DNA of 64,000 bases from Hyphomicrobiaceae bacterium (GCA_021775735.1 JAJFHG010000047.1:1-64000); one strand, 5' to 3'. Positions 34,989 to 44,142 are shown, numbered from the stretch's first letter. The notes: generated by a model from the letters alone, not told the origin. Translations and numbers: made by a program.

Positions 34989-36545
34989 CTATTCAACAAT
35001 GAAACCGTAGTCGCCCTTGAGGCCACCTGATGGAACATGTGTATTTTTGCCGTAGATGCGATTGAGGTGACCAAGGAACATGCCCTTGAGGTCAGAAGCG
35101 GCCGCTAGTCCGTCAAGTGGACGTGCGAGATCCTTACGTGCCGTAGGTTTGACGACATAAGGAGTGACGATGACGACCAGTTCAGTTTCACGTTTTACGA
35201 AGTCTTTGCTTCGGAACAGGGTTCCAAGAATGGGAAGATCTTTAAGTCCAGGGAAGCCATCAATATTCTGACGTACGTCATCTGAAATAAGACCTGCCAT
35301 CGCCATGGAACCGCCTGATGGTAATTCAACTGTTGAATTTGCCTGACGTTTCTTTAGCGCGGGAATAGCGATATTCGACAACTGAACTGAACCGTTGGTT
35401 GTTAACTCGCTAACTTCTGTTTCAATCTTCAAGCTGATGCGGCCTTCAGACAAAACTGTTGGTGTAAACGAGACGCCAACGCCGAATTCCTTAAAGGTCA
35501 CACTGAGGGCACCATTGGAATCGACAACCGGGATTGGATATTCACCACCAGCGAGGAACTTGGCGGATTCACCAGAGATCGCAGTCAGATTTGGTTCGGC
35601 CAGCGTGCGCAATAATCCGGCGCGTTCGAGTGCTCGGACGGAATTTGCAAGGCTGCCTTTGCTGTGCTGCAGGGCACTATCAATGCCACTGTTGCCGAAC
35701 GTTCCAGCTACAGGACCTTGGTTCCAAGAACACAAGGCACCACCCGCCAAACACCCAACACCGGCACCTGCGCCAATTGCTGTAAGTGGTAGCGTACCAA
35801 GGCCAAGAGCGGAGGTCAGCGGCAAGGCATTTTCGGTCAGCAAGCTGGTTGAGAAGTTTCCGGTGTTAATCGTAGCACCGATGTTCATGCCAAACTGTTT
35901 CATGAGGGAGCGTTCGACTTCGGCGACGACGACCCTCAGCATGACTTGCTCTTCACCCTCAACTGCAAGCATGTTGATAACTTGAGTCTCAGAGCGCTTA
36001 TCGCTGTCCGGGTCTTTCACGATGAAGCGTGATGCGAGTTCGGTGGCTCTCTTTGAAGCCGCAGGACTACGTACTGACCCAGTGAGAATGACTGTTCTAT
36101 TCAAAATCTCAGAAGCAATGTTTGAACCGGGGATCAACCGCTTGAACAGACTGTCAAGAACCGCTGTATCGGGGTCAATCGAAACTTCAAGGGTCAGTAT
36201 CTGATCTCCGTTGGTGTCGAAGAAGAAGACATTTGACTGGCCAATTTTCTTGCCAATCAAGTGTACCCGATTGTTAGATTGGACGACCGCATCCATGAAT
36301 TCTGGCGCCGACACCATGATGTCACGTAGCTCACGTGGCAATTCAACGACCATTGCCTTGTTTAGAGCCAGCTTGACTTCACGTGATTGCGGCAAGGCCT
36401 CGTGGGCTCCAATGCGCAACTTTGAAATATGAGCACTTTTCGCGTGTGCTTCATAAGATGCTGCACTGAATGCAGAGGTAATAAGCAAGCAGGCCGTCCC
36501 GAATAGGGTACTAGCCCAAAAGGACTTGCGGATTGAGATAAGCAT
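34989..36545 (-). CDS. cpaC: Flp pilus secretin CpaC (RcpA)
   Basis: The protein of about 518 residues has a signal peptide and a pilus N-domain (about 50-130, with VVELPRELRDIMVSAPEF). A BON-like domain follows (LDSLFKRLIPGSNI), then the secretin core with VMLRVVVAEVERSLMKQFG, AGGEYPIPVV and GSMAMAGLISDDVRQN. It forms the outer-membrane channel for the Flp pilus. An in-frame TTG at 36563 would add six residues; I prefer the ATG at 36545, which has GGAAGG about 12 bases upstream. It follows cpaB by 22 bases. Confidence 0.95.
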   Translation of the reverse strand: MLISIRKSFWASTLFGTACLLITSAFSAASYEAHAKSAHISKLRIGAHEALPQSREVKLALNKAMVVELPRELRDIMVSAPEFMDAVVQSNNRVHLIGKKIGQSNVFFFDTNGDQILTLEVSIDPDTAVLDSLFKRLIPGSNIASEILNRTVILTGSVRSPAASKRATELASRFIVKDPDSDKRSETQVINMLAVEGEEQVMLRVVVAEVERSLMKQFGMNIGATINTGNFSTSLLTENALPLTSALGLGTLPLTAIGAGAGVGCLAGGALCSWNQGPVAGTFGNSGIDSALQHSKGSLANSVRALERAGLLRTLAEPNLTAISGESAKFLAGGEYPIPVVDSNGALSVTFKEFGVGVSFTPTVLSEGRISLKIETEVSELTTNGSVQLSNIAIPALKKRQANSTVELPSGGSMAMAGLISDDVRQNIDGFPGLKDLPILGTLFRSKDFVKRETELVVIVTPYVVKPTARKDLARPLDGLAAASDLKGMFLGHLNRIYGKNTHVPSGGLKGDYGFIVE

Positions 36546-36585
36546 GGATCTATAGCCTTCCAACGAGCTACGTTTGTTAACGAAC

Positions 36586-37395
36586 TTAGTTCACACCGTA
36601 CGCACGTGAACTCACTCCATAACGCAACACTCGAACGCCACTACCACTACGCTTTTTATTCAATGAAAGGCCGTCAGTTGGACCCTTGCCATCACGATTG
36701 AGATCGGAAACAGATCTCAGGGCCAAGGTGATATCACCCATAGAGTTTGCCAGAGCCAAGTGTTCGGACTGACGGGGTGTTAACTCCAGCGTGGCTGTTT
36801 TAGCAGCACCGCCTGACGACTTTTTTGTATCTTTATTCTGAAGTTGTTGACCGATTGCCAGAACGCGAACGTTTTCAAACAATGTGTCGCTGATAAACTC
36901 ATCTTTGCCTTGAGGGGTTCTCTGGCGCCGGATCAGAATGACATCGACGTGGTCATTGGGAAGAATGAGACGACCTGCAGAAGTCTCTTCTTGAATTTTT
37001 GTTGATATGGCGCGCATGCCTTTAGGCAAAATAGCCGCGAGTACACCACCCTGTCCGGCAGCGACAAGCTTTTGCTTTGTAATTGGCTCGCCAGCAAGAA
37101 TTGGAGCACGGGCAATCGAACCTGAAAGCTTTGCGATTACTCTTGTGCCTGATTTGCGCGTGATGAAGCTTTTGGTTACCGCGTCGCTTGGCCAGGTTTG
37201 CCAACGAAACAGTCCATCATTGGTGATTTCACCCAGTGAAATATCACGCCGAGCAACCAGCACTTCCGTGGAGTTGACTTCGACTTCGACCCGCTTTTCG
37301 ACGGCGGGCTTACCAACCATACCTTTGATCATCACGAAAGCCATTATGCCGGCTGTCGCTGCAACACCAAGTCCGATTAATTGTGCCCGCTTCAT
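36586..37395 (-). CDS. cpaB: Pilus assembly periplasmic protein CpaB (RcpC)
   Basis: The 269-residue protein has one N-terminal membrane segment (IGLGVAATAGIMAFVMI) and a SAF domain (about 45-110, with VLVARRDISLGEI and ILAGEPITKQKL). The following RcpC region contains GMRAISTKIQEETSAGRLI and NDHVDVILIRR. CpaB works in the periplasm with the CpaC secretin. It starts the cpaB-F-tadBC transcript unit; 151 bases separate it from cpaA. Confidence 0.94.
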   Translation of the reverse strand: MKRAQLIGLGVAATAGIMAFVMIKGMVGKPAVEKRVEVEVNSTEVLVARRDISLGEITNDGLFRWQTWPSDAVTKSFITRKSGTRVIAKLSGSIARAPILAGEPITKQKLVAAGQGGVLAAILPKGMRAISTKIQEETSAGRLILPNDHVDVILIRRQRTPQGKDEFISDTLFENVRVLAIGQQLQNKDTKKSSGGAAKTATLELTPRQSEHLALANSMGDITLALRSVSDLNRDGKGPTDGLSLNKKRSGSGVRVLRYGVSSRAYGVN

Positions 37396-37546
37396 CGCGC
37401 GTTTTGTCCTTTTGCAGACAGGGGAAACCCCTCGTTATCCAGGAGTGTGCGCGAAAAACGTCAATGGGAAGTTAACTGGTGTCATAATTTGGAGCAGATC
37501 TAGTTAAGACAGCTCTCAAAATGATGTTCACATTCAACTGAGACGC

Positions 37547-38050
37547 TTAGCTTCCGAGTGAGCCAAACCAAATGGTATGTGGGTATACCAAAAGTGCAGC
37601 GCCCGCGATTGCCAAGCCGTAAGGAATGCCGCCGCCGGATTGGTGTAGGCGGTGTGCCCAGTTTGGCAATGGTAATCCAGTTATGGGGATCGCTCTAAAG
37701 CCCAGTATGAAAACTGCGAGTAGACCACCAAATACGGCAATGTTTGTGAGAAACAGTGGTAGAGTCTCAAACCCTACCCATAAAGCGCCAACTGCAATTA
37801 GTTTGGCGTCACCGCCGCCCATCCAACCAAGCGCAAACATTGCGATTGTGCATGATAGTATCAAGCCAAAGCTCGCGAGATGCCAACCAAATTGCTCCAT
37901 CGTCATGCCAGTCACCGGCGCAGCGATAAGAAAAGCTGCGATGAGAATCAGCGAAACTCGGTTGGGAATAGTCATGGTCAACATATCCATTGACCCTGCA
38001 AACGCCATCATGGCTGGAAAAACCAGCAACAGTGGGGACTCAAGTAACAA
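37547..38050 (-). CDS. cpaA: Prepilin peptidase CpaA (TadV)
   Basis: This A24 aspartyl prepilin peptidase of about 167 residues processes the Flp pilin and pseudopilins at the inner membrane. The first catalytic Asp is in AGSMDMLTMTIPNR and the second in GWMGGGDAKLIAVGALW (GxGD motif as GGGD). Six membrane segments are visible. I place the start at the TTG at 38050 because GGGAGG lies 7 bases upstream; a TTG at 38089 gives a longer hydrophilic N-terminus without such a site. A pilin-gene terminator lies upstream. Confidence 0.9.
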   Translation of the reverse strand: MLLESPLLLVFPAMMAFAGSMDMLTMTIPNRVSLILIAAFLIAAPVTGMTMEQFGWHLASFGLILSCTIAMFALGWMGGGDAKLIAVGALWVGFETLPLFLTNIAVFGGLLAVFILGFRAIPITGLPLPNWAHRLHQSGGGIPYGLAIAGAALLVYPHTIWFGSLGS

Positions 38051-38203
38051 GATGTATCCTCCCAGGTCGCACGAGCAACGCGCACTCAAAATAGCCTTGG
38101 TCTTTGGGGCCAGTGTCGGTGATGAGCTTTAATCTTTGGTTTCTTTGGTGCTGAATTTGTAGGAATTTTACATGACGCGTATGTGCAACCAACGCGCTTG
38201 ACA

Positions 38204-38248
38204 TAGCAAAAAAAGAAGAAGGCCACCCGGAGGATTTCCGGATGACCC
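38204..38248 (-). terminator. Strong terminator between the pilin gene and cpaA
   Basis: On the minus strand GGTCATCCGGA (38247-38237) pairs along all 11 bases, with G-T pairs, with TCCGGGTGGCC (38231-38221), followed by TTCTTCTTTTTTTGC. It lies 50 bases past the pilin stop and probably lets pilin be made in large excess over cpaA. Confidence 0.92.
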
Positions 38249-38297
38249 ACTTTCTATTCTTTGAGTGGTGTCGCCTAGGGCGACGCCGCTTATAAGA

Positions 38298-38459
38298 CTA
38301 GAGTTTGCCAGCGATGTCGGTTTCGAACAACGTTGTCAGGTTGGTACCGACAGTTTCGAATGCTGTTGCAGCAGCAACGGCGATCAGAGCAGCGATCAGG
38401 CCGTATTCGATTGCAGTAGCACCAGACTCATCTTTAGCGAAACGAGATACAAAGTTCAT
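38298..38459 (-). CDS. pilA: Flp-family type IVb pilin
   Basis: This short gene of 53 residues encodes the major pilin. The N-terminus MNFVSRFAKDESGATAIEYG contains the Flp processing site: prepilin peptidase would cut after the Gly of ESG, leaving ATAIEYG with the essential Glu and Tyr. A hydrophobic helix follows (LIAALIAVAAATAF), then a short tail ending GKL. GGGAGA precedes the ATG. It lies upstream of cpaA and the other cpa genes as in Caulobacter, separated from them by a terminator. Two CtrA-like boxes are upstream. Confidence 0.95.
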   Translation of the reverse strand: MNFVSRFAKDESGATAIEYGLIAALIAVAAATAFETVGTNLTTLFETDIAGKL

Positions 38460-38556
38460 TTTCTATTCTCCCAATTTTGAATGTAAGCTTACAAATGCTC
38501 CAGTTCCAAACGGGTAGCTCCCCGTCTCTGAACTAACGCCAATCTAATCTCCAGAA

Positions 38557-38572
38557 GTTAAGGACAAGTAAA
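38557..38572 (-). promoter_or_regulatory. Candidate CtrA box (pilA-proximal)
   Basis: On the minus strand this reads TTTA-N7-TTAAC, one mismatch from the CtrA consensus TTAA-N7-TTAAC, about 98 bases upstream of the pilA ATG. By-eye match in an AT-rich region. Confidence 0.4.
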
Positions 38573-38610
38573 AATGATGATATACCTCGTAAACGCACTG
38601 TAGCATCATA

Positions 38611-38626
38611 GTTAACATAAGCATAA
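38611..38626 (-). promoter_or_regulatory. Candidate CtrA box (pilA-distal)
   Basis: On the minus strand this reads TTAT-N7-TTAAC, one mismatch from TTAA-N7-TTAAC, with the same half complete as in the proximal box 54 bases closer to pilA. By-eye match. Confidence 0.4.
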
Positions 38627-39000
38627 TATCTATAAATACATAGTATTTACTCAAATAAGACAAGTAGAAATATGTTTTAGCATCAGAGATCAATAGAAAT
38701 ACTTGGTAAAATAGCGAGAATGATCGTTAATATATGGTTTTTTGCAGGAATGATCACACGTCTAAGTCTTTTGTACTTATGTTCAGTTGGCCATATATGA
38801 CAGATGTCCCCGGCTTGTGCTCGCGTTGACTTGTTGAGTCTTGGGCCATGAACCCAAGACAATAAAAAAGAGCTGGTTCTCAAATGGTGTTGCTTCGGCA
38901 ATTGAGATTTTTTGCGCGATTTTGGAACTGAGGTTTGTAATTCGTTCATCTTTTGATGGGCAAATGTATGAAATCATTTGTTCCGGAAGGATATCGCGCG

Positions 39001-39519
39001 ATGTCGGCACAGGTTCGTCACCCAAATTCAATTGCTCGTTTTCTCAAAACGACAATTATTTCAGCTGTCGCTGTTCTGGCGGCGGCCTCAAACGCAACGA
39101 CGTCGGCACAGGCGAGCGACTTGATTGTCTACTATGACCAATCGCAGTTGCTGCGATTGCCGCGCCCTGTTGCAGAAGTGATCATTGGCAATCCATCAAT
39201 CGCAGATGTTTCGATCCAAGGCGGGAACCTTCTCGTGGTGACCGGCAAGACTTTCGGTATGACCAATATTATCGCGCTCGATGCAGAACGTAATATCATC
39301 CAAGATCAGCGTGTTCTCGTTGAGCGTGATGAAAAGCGCATTATCAATGTTCATAGGGGTAGTCTTCGTCAGTCATATAGTTGCACGCCCAACTGCTCAT
39401 CGACTTTGACGATCGGTGATGACGTCGCTTATTTTGAAACCATCAATAAGCAATCTTCGATCAAGACAAAGTTCGCCGCGGGTGCAAATACTGGATCAGG
39501 CGCCGGCGGTGGCCAGTAG
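39001..39519 (+). CDS. Pilus assembly N-domain protein (CpaC N-domain paralogue)
   Basis: The 172-residue protein has a signal peptide (core ISAVAVLAAASNATTS) and one pilus-assembly N-domain (PF13629 type) at about 40-120: LLRLPRPVAEVIIGNPSIAD, LVVTGKTFGMTNIIALD. This is the same domain that begins the CpaC secretin, but here it stands without the secretin core. The C-terminal 50 residues have two Cys in SCTPNCSSTL and a Gly-rich tail. The start ATG 39001 follows GGAAGG; a longer frame from 38956 is possible. It is divergent from pilA and probably acts in the periplasm with the secretin. Confidence 0.82.
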   Translation: MSAQVRHPNSIARFLKTTIISAVAVLAAASNATTSAQASDLIVYYDQSQLLRLPRPVAEVIIGNPSIADVSIQGGNLLVVTGKTFGMTNIIALDAERNIIQDQRVLVERDEKRIINVHRGSLRQSYSCTPNCSSTLTIGDDVAYFETINKQSSIKTKFAAGANTGSGAGGGQ

Positions 39520-40003
39520 ATCAGCGGGTTACGTAACCGATCCTGAGCCCGCTTCTCCAGTAAGCCCTATATTGAGAGATTAGATTTGTAATCGTGCCCC
39601 CAAGGCAGATATTGCAAATGACGCGAAGCTAAGAGGGGCATGATGGCTTGACGTCATTTGCTTATAAAGGACTCGTGCCCTCCATTTATCTGCCAGCGCA
39701 GTTAGATCTGAGTTTCTACTGGCATGGTGTATCTGCCTCGTGCACAATTCGCAGATGAAGCAGAATATGTAGACAATAGTCATCGAATTGTTTGGAATGT
39801 CATAACAATCTCTTTATTGCGATGAATGAATTGTTAATTTCAAACTTCCAAGCTGCTTTTAATTTAATCATATTTTTCGCGGGTGGAGATGGCTGGTATT
39901 TTACCATAAGTGTTGGTTTAGTGATTTATTAGCATTTCATTCACTCGTCACCGCATACAGTTACACTCAAGCACGTGTTGTATTTTGGGTGAGGCCGTGA
40001 GTT
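39520..40003. other. 484-bp intergenic region before the pseudopilin genes
   Basis: No convincing gene. An AGCGGG/CCCGCT inverted repeat (39523-39553) just after the stop could be a weak terminator. The second half (39780-39950) is AT-rich and probably contains the promoter of the TadE-like genes. Confidence 0.5.
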
Positions 40004-40600
40004 ATGCGTAAAGTGAATCGGATTAGCAGATCCGCAATCCTCCGTTTTGGCGCCAGTAAACTGCGCCTGTTTTCCAGAGATCGAGACGGCACCACAGCCA
40101 TCGAGTTTGGACTTGTTGCGCTTCCCTTCTTTTTGTTTGCATTCGGCATCATGCTCGTTGGCATGAAGTATTTTACTGAAAATGCAGTGGAGCACGCGGT
40201 TGAAAAGGCTGCTCGAGAAATTCGGACAGGACAAGCGCAAAAGGCTGGCAAAACGTTAGCCGATTTTAGAACCATGGTTTGCGATGCTGCCACGAGCTAT
40301 ATCACGTGTGATTCCAAGCTTGTCATTCACGTCCAATCAGCAGGTCAGTGGGCAGATATTGTCCCAACACCTTGTTTGACCGGCGGCGCTTTAACGCCAT
40401 CTTCGGGACTTGGCACAGATCCATTGGCTGATTCATCTGGGGCAGCGGAAGCGGTTGTGCTTGTGACAGCTTGCTATGAGTGGGACATGACACAGCTGTT
40501 CCAGCTCGGTGGTTTAGGTGACTCGATCGCCGATATGAGCAATGGCTCAGCCCTTGTTCAGGCGGTATCGACGTTTAGAACAGAGCCGTACAACAACTAG
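40004..40600 (+). CDS. TadE-like pseudopilin (first)
   Basis: The 198-residue protein has a basic N-terminus, then FSRDRDGTTAIEFGLVALPF. This is the TadE signature, a Flp-like prepilin motif (G/TTAIEFG) followed by a hydrophobic helix. The periplasmic part contains Cys pairs (MVCDAA, YITCDSK; TPCLTG, TACYEW). TadE-family pseudopilins are processed by CpaA and help pilus biogenesis. It is followed by a second such gene 54 bases downstream. Confidence 0.88.
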   Translation: MRKVNRISRSAILRFGASKLRLFSRDRDGTTAIEFGLVALPFFLFAFGIMLVGMKYFTENAVEHAVEKAAREIRTGQAQKAGKTLADFRTMVCDAATSYITCDSKLVIHVQSAGQWADIVPTPCLTGGALTPSSGLGTDPLADSSGAAEAVVLVTACYEWDMTQLFQLGGLGDSIADMSNGSALVQAVSTFRTEPYNN

Positions 40601-40654
40601 CTAGCAAACTGATCGTTACATCTCGGTAGAATGGAAATTTAGGGAATTCTCGTC

Positions 40655-41263
40655 ATGTCATCCAAGTTTATCCGTCGTAAGGCAGTCGGCATTCGCTATT
40701 TTGCCCGTGACCTTAAGAACAACGTCGCCGGCCTGGCCGCGGTTGAGTTTGGGTTGATTGCTCCTATCATGCTGATCATGCTGATCGGTACGATCGAAGT
40801 CAGCCGGGCGATCTCGATGGATCGACGTTTTGGATTAGCTACGGCTATGGTCGGCGATCTTGTTGCACGAGAAGAAGATATGACGGCCGACAACCTCAAC
40901 GCAATTTATGGAATTGTGGAACACGTGATGGAGCCATATGAATCTTCAGCGCTAAAAATTTCTGTTGTGCCGGTTAAAGCCGCAAGTGACGACAAGACAA
41001 ACACAAAAGTTTATGCAGGTACGGCCAATCGGCCTTCGTATAACGGTATGTCGGCCCCAGGAACATGCTCTGGCTATGGTTTAACTGCCGGGCTCGTAGA
41101 CCAAGGTGAAAGTGTAATCGTTGTCGAGTCGAGCTATGATTACACACCGCTGATTGTGAACGATTTCATTGCGGCCAAGACGTGGACAGATAAATCGGTT
41201 CTCAGTCCACGTAATTCCTGCGTCGACTTTGACGATGACAACTGCGTGTCATCCTGTTTCTAG
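40655..41263 (+). CDS. TadE/TadG-like pseudopilin (second)
   Basis: The 202-residue protein has an N-terminal cytoplasmic stretch, then NVAGLAAVEFGLIAPIML, the TadE-type prepilin motif followed by the membrane helix. The middle part (DRRFGLATAMVGDLVAREED) is typical of alphaproteobacterial TadE/G proteins. The C-terminus holds Cys residues in SCVDFDDDNCVSSCF. There is no von Willebrand domain, so it is not a full-length TadG. AGGG precedes the ATG. The operon ends at the terminator at 41298. Confidence 0.86.
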   Translation: MSSKFIRRKAVGIRYFARDLKNNVAGLAAVEFGLIAPIMLIMLIGTIEVSRAISMDRRFGLATAMVGDLVAREEDMTADNLNAIYGIVEHVMEPYESSALKISVVPVKAASDDKTNTKVYAGTANRPSYNGMSAPGTCSGYGLTAGLVDQGESVIVVESSYDYTPLIVNDFIAAKTWTDKSVLSPRNSCVDFDDDNCVSSCF

Positions 41264-41297
41264 CGCCAAACGGCATAAGGCTACATCTCGTCTTTGA

Positions 41298-41335
41298 GGG
41301 ACTGCTTACACAGTGTGAGCAGTCCCTTTCTCATT
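41298..41335 (+). terminator. Rho-independent terminator after the pseudopilin genes
   Basis: GGGACTGCT (41298-41306) pairs with AGCAGTCCC (41318-41326), with an inner CAC/GTG pairing, and is followed by TTTCTCATTTC. Confidence 0.85.
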
Positions 41336-41494
41336 TCTGAGTATTGCGCAGCATTTATTTTATCTAACGAGCCACATTCCCCATGATCTGGAATGACAGT
41401 TATTCTTAAAAGAGGAGGTATCCAGGCTATCGGGATCTATAGATTCAACCTAATCTCGCGAGGAAAACTTTGCATCTAGAGGGGCTTACAGTTC

Positions 41495-42100
41495 ATGGGC
41501 CGTCGCTCGATCCACACTGCAGAAGAGCTGAGAGAACTCATACTCACATCAACAACTGAATTGATTGAGGACGAGGGGCTTGCAGGATTGTCTGCTCGGG
41601 AGATAGCGCGTCGTATCGGTTATTCTCCGGGTACGCTCTATAACGTATTTGAAAACATTGATGACCTGGTGCTGACCATTGAGGGCCGATTGTTAGACCA
41701 GTTGGCACTATCGCTTCACGCGGTTCCAGAGGATGAATGCCCGCATCAAAGGCTAAAAAATATTGCGAAGGCTTATCTGCGATTCACGCATGATAATCCA
41801 AGGCTTTGGAATTTGCTCTTCGAGCATCACATGCAAACTGGGGCAGAAATTCCGCCCTGGTATCAGGAAAAGCTCGAAAATCTATTGGCTGAAGTTGAGC
41901 GTGAATTGACCCGTCTGATCCCGGGCGCAAGTGATGCGCGGGTAAAACGGGCCGCGCGCGTACTGTGGGCTGGCGTTCATGGCATTACATCACTATCGAC
42001 GACAGATAAATTGGCAACCGTCACGACAGATGATGCAGCACCACTCGTCGAAGATCTGATTGATCATTACCTCGGTGGCTTAACCAACAAAAAATCCTAA
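41495..42100 (+). CDS. TetR-family transcriptional regulator
   Basis: The 201-residue protein has an N-terminal TetR DNA-binding domain: ELILTSTTELIEDEGLAGLSAREIARRIGYSPGTLYNVFE, with the recognition helix at GYSPGTLYNVF. A WHG-like C-terminal ligand domain follows (AKAYLRFTHDNPRLWNLLFEHH, RVLWAGVHGITSL). TetR proteins of this type respond to lipophilic ligands. The target is unclear because the gene stands alone, convergent with the YdjM-like gene. Confidence 0.92.
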   Translation: MGRRSIHTAEELRELILTSTTELIEDEGLAGLSAREIARRIGYSPGTLYNVFENIDDLVLTIEGRLLDQLALSLHAVPEDECPHQRLKNIAKAYLRFTHDNPRLWNLLFEHHMQTGAEIPPWYQEKLENLLAEVERELTRLIPGASDARVKRAARVLWAGVHGITSLSTTDKLATVTTDDAAPLVEDLIDHYLGGLTNKKS

Positions 42101-42150
42101 AAAGCAGAGTGATCTTGCTTGGGCGGGAGCCGTCATGCCTGACGGCACTC

Positions 42151-42951
42151 TTATTCGCTTTGGATGGAGCCTGTTTCAAGTCCCGATGACGGGGAATCGG
42201 TGTCATCTGGGCGTGCAACCATGTGGCGGTTTGTTGAGACAATGCCAAACCAACTTTCCTGCGGCCACATTCGTTCGTTTAGTCCTGCCCACATTTCTTT
42301 GGATGACATACCGTCAACAAAGGTCTTTGGCGATGGCGTCACGACAAGGGCGAGCGCCGTCGCCGCAGCCATCGCAATGGCTGCTGTTGGATAGCGGTTA
42401 TCAAAGAACTTCAGCGCTGTCCCAAAGGACGCTTTGAGGCGGCGCCCGGTGATATCAACTGAGTACATTTCATCAAGAATGAGGTGTACCAGATAGCCGA
42501 CAAACATAAAGCCTGCGCCCAGCCAGGCAACACCTTCATGGCGTCCAAAAACGTACTTGAAGGCTATGGCAGTTAAGGCAGCAACAAGCAGGCCTGCCAT
42601 CAGCGAGTGCCAGTTGCCGCGATGCACTGAAAGGCGGTGGAATAAAGAATAGAGCCCATAGCGCACACCAAGAAGGGCTCCAAGCCATAGGATCCAAAGC
42701 TCGGCAATGGAGTACTTGGTTGCAAAGGTAAATAAGACCGCAAAAGAAAAGAAGACGGCGAGGCCAGCAAACATACCGCGACCAGCGCGTGATTTTTGCA
42801 AATCAATATCGGGCAAAACAGATCCAACAACCCCGGCAAGTGTTACCGCGATAACATTTTCAGGTGCCACGACGTCTGCTGCGAGTGTTAGAGTGCCAAG
42901 AGCACCGGCAACGAGTGTGCCAGCAGCAATGTGGGTGGTAAAATTGGCCAT
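42151..42951 (-). CDS. YdjM-like membrane-bound metal-dependent hydrolase
   Basis: The 266-residue membrane protein of the YdjM/LexA-binding family (PF04307) has conserved polar residues at its start (NFTTHIAAGTLVAG), DIDLQKSRAGRG, the His cluster HRLSVHRGNWHSL and HLILDEMYSVDITGRRL. Four or more membrane spans alternate with these. The family is predicted to be a metal-dependent phospholipase-like hydrolase, but no activity is proven. Single gene. Confidence 0.86.
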   Translation of the reverse strand: MANFTTHIAAGTLVAGALGTLTLAADVVAPENVIAVTLAGVVGSVLPDIDLQKSRAGRGMFAGLAVFFSFAVLFTFATKYSIAELWILWLGALLGVRYGLYSLFHRLSVHRGNWHSLMAGLLVAALTAIAFKYVFGRHEGVAWLGAGFMFVGYLVHLILDEMYSVDITGRRLKASFGTALKFFDNRYPTAAIAMAAATALALVVTPSPKTFVDGMSSKEMWAGLNERMWPQESWFGIVSTNRHMVARPDDTDSPSSGLETGSIQSE

Positions 42952-43227
42952 CGTACCGTCTCCAAATGCGCGCGTATGTTAGGTATCGTCTCGCGGTTGA
43001 TTACCGGTTGTTTCAACAAAAGATCTTCTGTTAGGCATCAGATTCGCCCCAATGAGGGGAGGGATGAGCATGGGCTTTGTGTGGATAAGCTGGGAATGCG
43101 TGCTTTAACGTGCGTTTTGCGCGTTGAATGAAGCAACCCTCAATACTCTGAAATTTGACAGGGGAGCTGTCGTCCCAACGGCGTTGAGAGCTTTAGGTGC
43201 ACCCCCCAATTTGGGCTTGTAAGAAGA

Positions 43228-44076
43228 ATGAATTATCGCCACGCTTTCCATGCCGGAAATTTTGCTGATGTGTTGAAGCACATCATCCTGGTGCGCGTTG
43301 TTGAGTATTTCAAGCGCAAGCCGGCCCCATTTCGAGTCATTGATACGCATGCTGGCATTGGTGTTTATGACTTGGATGGTGAAGCCGCACGCAAAACAGA
43401 CGAATGGCGCGCCGGCATCGAAAAAATTTATAGACGAACCTTCTCGCCCGCTGTGGCTGAGCTTTTCCAGCCCTATCTGGATGGCGTTGGTGCCGAAAAT
43501 CAGGATGGTAATCTACAGTTTTATCCAGGCAGTCCAAAACTGGTGTCGCGTTTATTGCGTCCTGATGACCGTCTGATTGTGAATGAGCTGCACAGTGAAG
43601 ATGCAGCGCTTCTCAGACGCACTTTTTCATCTTCACGCCAAGTCAAAGTCATGTCGCTTGATGGTTGGACGGCGCTAAAGGCACTTCTTCCGCCGAAGGA
43701 AAGGCGTGGGATTACACTTATTGATCCACCGTTCGAGCAACCTGGAGAGTTTGATCGGCTCGTGAAAAGCGTCATCGAGCAGCAACGCCGCTTTGCAACA
43801 GGTGCAATGATCCTTTGGTATCCGATCAAAGATCGCCAGCGTGTCGCCGCATTTTATCGTCAGATCAGTGCTCTGAAAGTTGCCAGTTGTTTGGTCTGTG
43901 AATTGGCAATTGATCAGATCAATGGAGATGGCCCGGTTCGGGCGACGGGTATGATTTTGATCAATCCGCCTTATCCGCTGCATGATGAATTGAAAGTCAT
44001 TCTACCCGTGTTGTGTACAAGTCTTGGGCAAACCAGTGCAGCAACACATGACGTAAGATGGTTGGCACGCGCATAA
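43228..44076 (+). CDS. rlmJ: 23S rRNA (adenine(2030)-N(6))-methyltransferase
   Basis: The 282-residue protein matches RlmJ over its length: MNYRHAFHAGNFADVLKHII at the N-terminus, VIDTHAGIGVYDL as the SAM-binding motif I, the catalytic TLIDPPFEQPGEFDRL (DPPF) and the C-terminal GMILINPPYPLHDEL. RlmJ adds a methyl group to A2030 of 23S rRNA before 50S assembly. Single gene. Confidence 0.95.
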   Translation: MNYRHAFHAGNFADVLKHIILVRVVEYFKRKPAPFRVIDTHAGIGVYDLDGEAARKTDEWRAGIEKIYRRTFSPAVAELFQPYLDGVGAENQDGNLQFYPGSPKLVSRLLRPDDRLIVNELHSEDAALLRRTFSSSRQVKVMSLDGWTALKALLPPKERRGITLIDPPFEQPGEFDRLVKSVIEQQRRFATGAMILWYPIKDRQRVAAFYRQISALKVASCLVCELAIDQINGDGPVRATGMILINPPYPLHDELKVILPVLCTSLGQTSAATHDVRWLARA

Positions 44077-44112
44077 GCGTAGTGTCATGGAAATTGTGCG
44101 ATTGAAACGACG

Positions 44113-44142
44113 CAAAATACAAATTTTGTGTTGCGTATTTTG
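44113..44142. repeat. 8-bp inverted repeat downstream of rlmJ
   Basis: CAAAATAC (44113-44120) and GTATTTTG (44135-44142) are exact complements in an AT-rich stretch that also contains a short internal palindrome ACAAATTTTGT. No T-run suitable for a terminator; it lies about 225 bases before the cold-shock gene. Confidence 0.55.

Larger units (their letters stand above)
38460..39000. other. AT-rich divergent intergenic region between pilA and the pilus N-domain gene
   Basis: This 541-bp region must hold the promoters of pilA and of the plus-strand gene at 39001. It is markedly AT-rich around 38570-38770 and carries the two CtrA-like boxes. Short frames here lack ribosome-binding sites and I do not regard them as genes. 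Confidence 0.6.
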
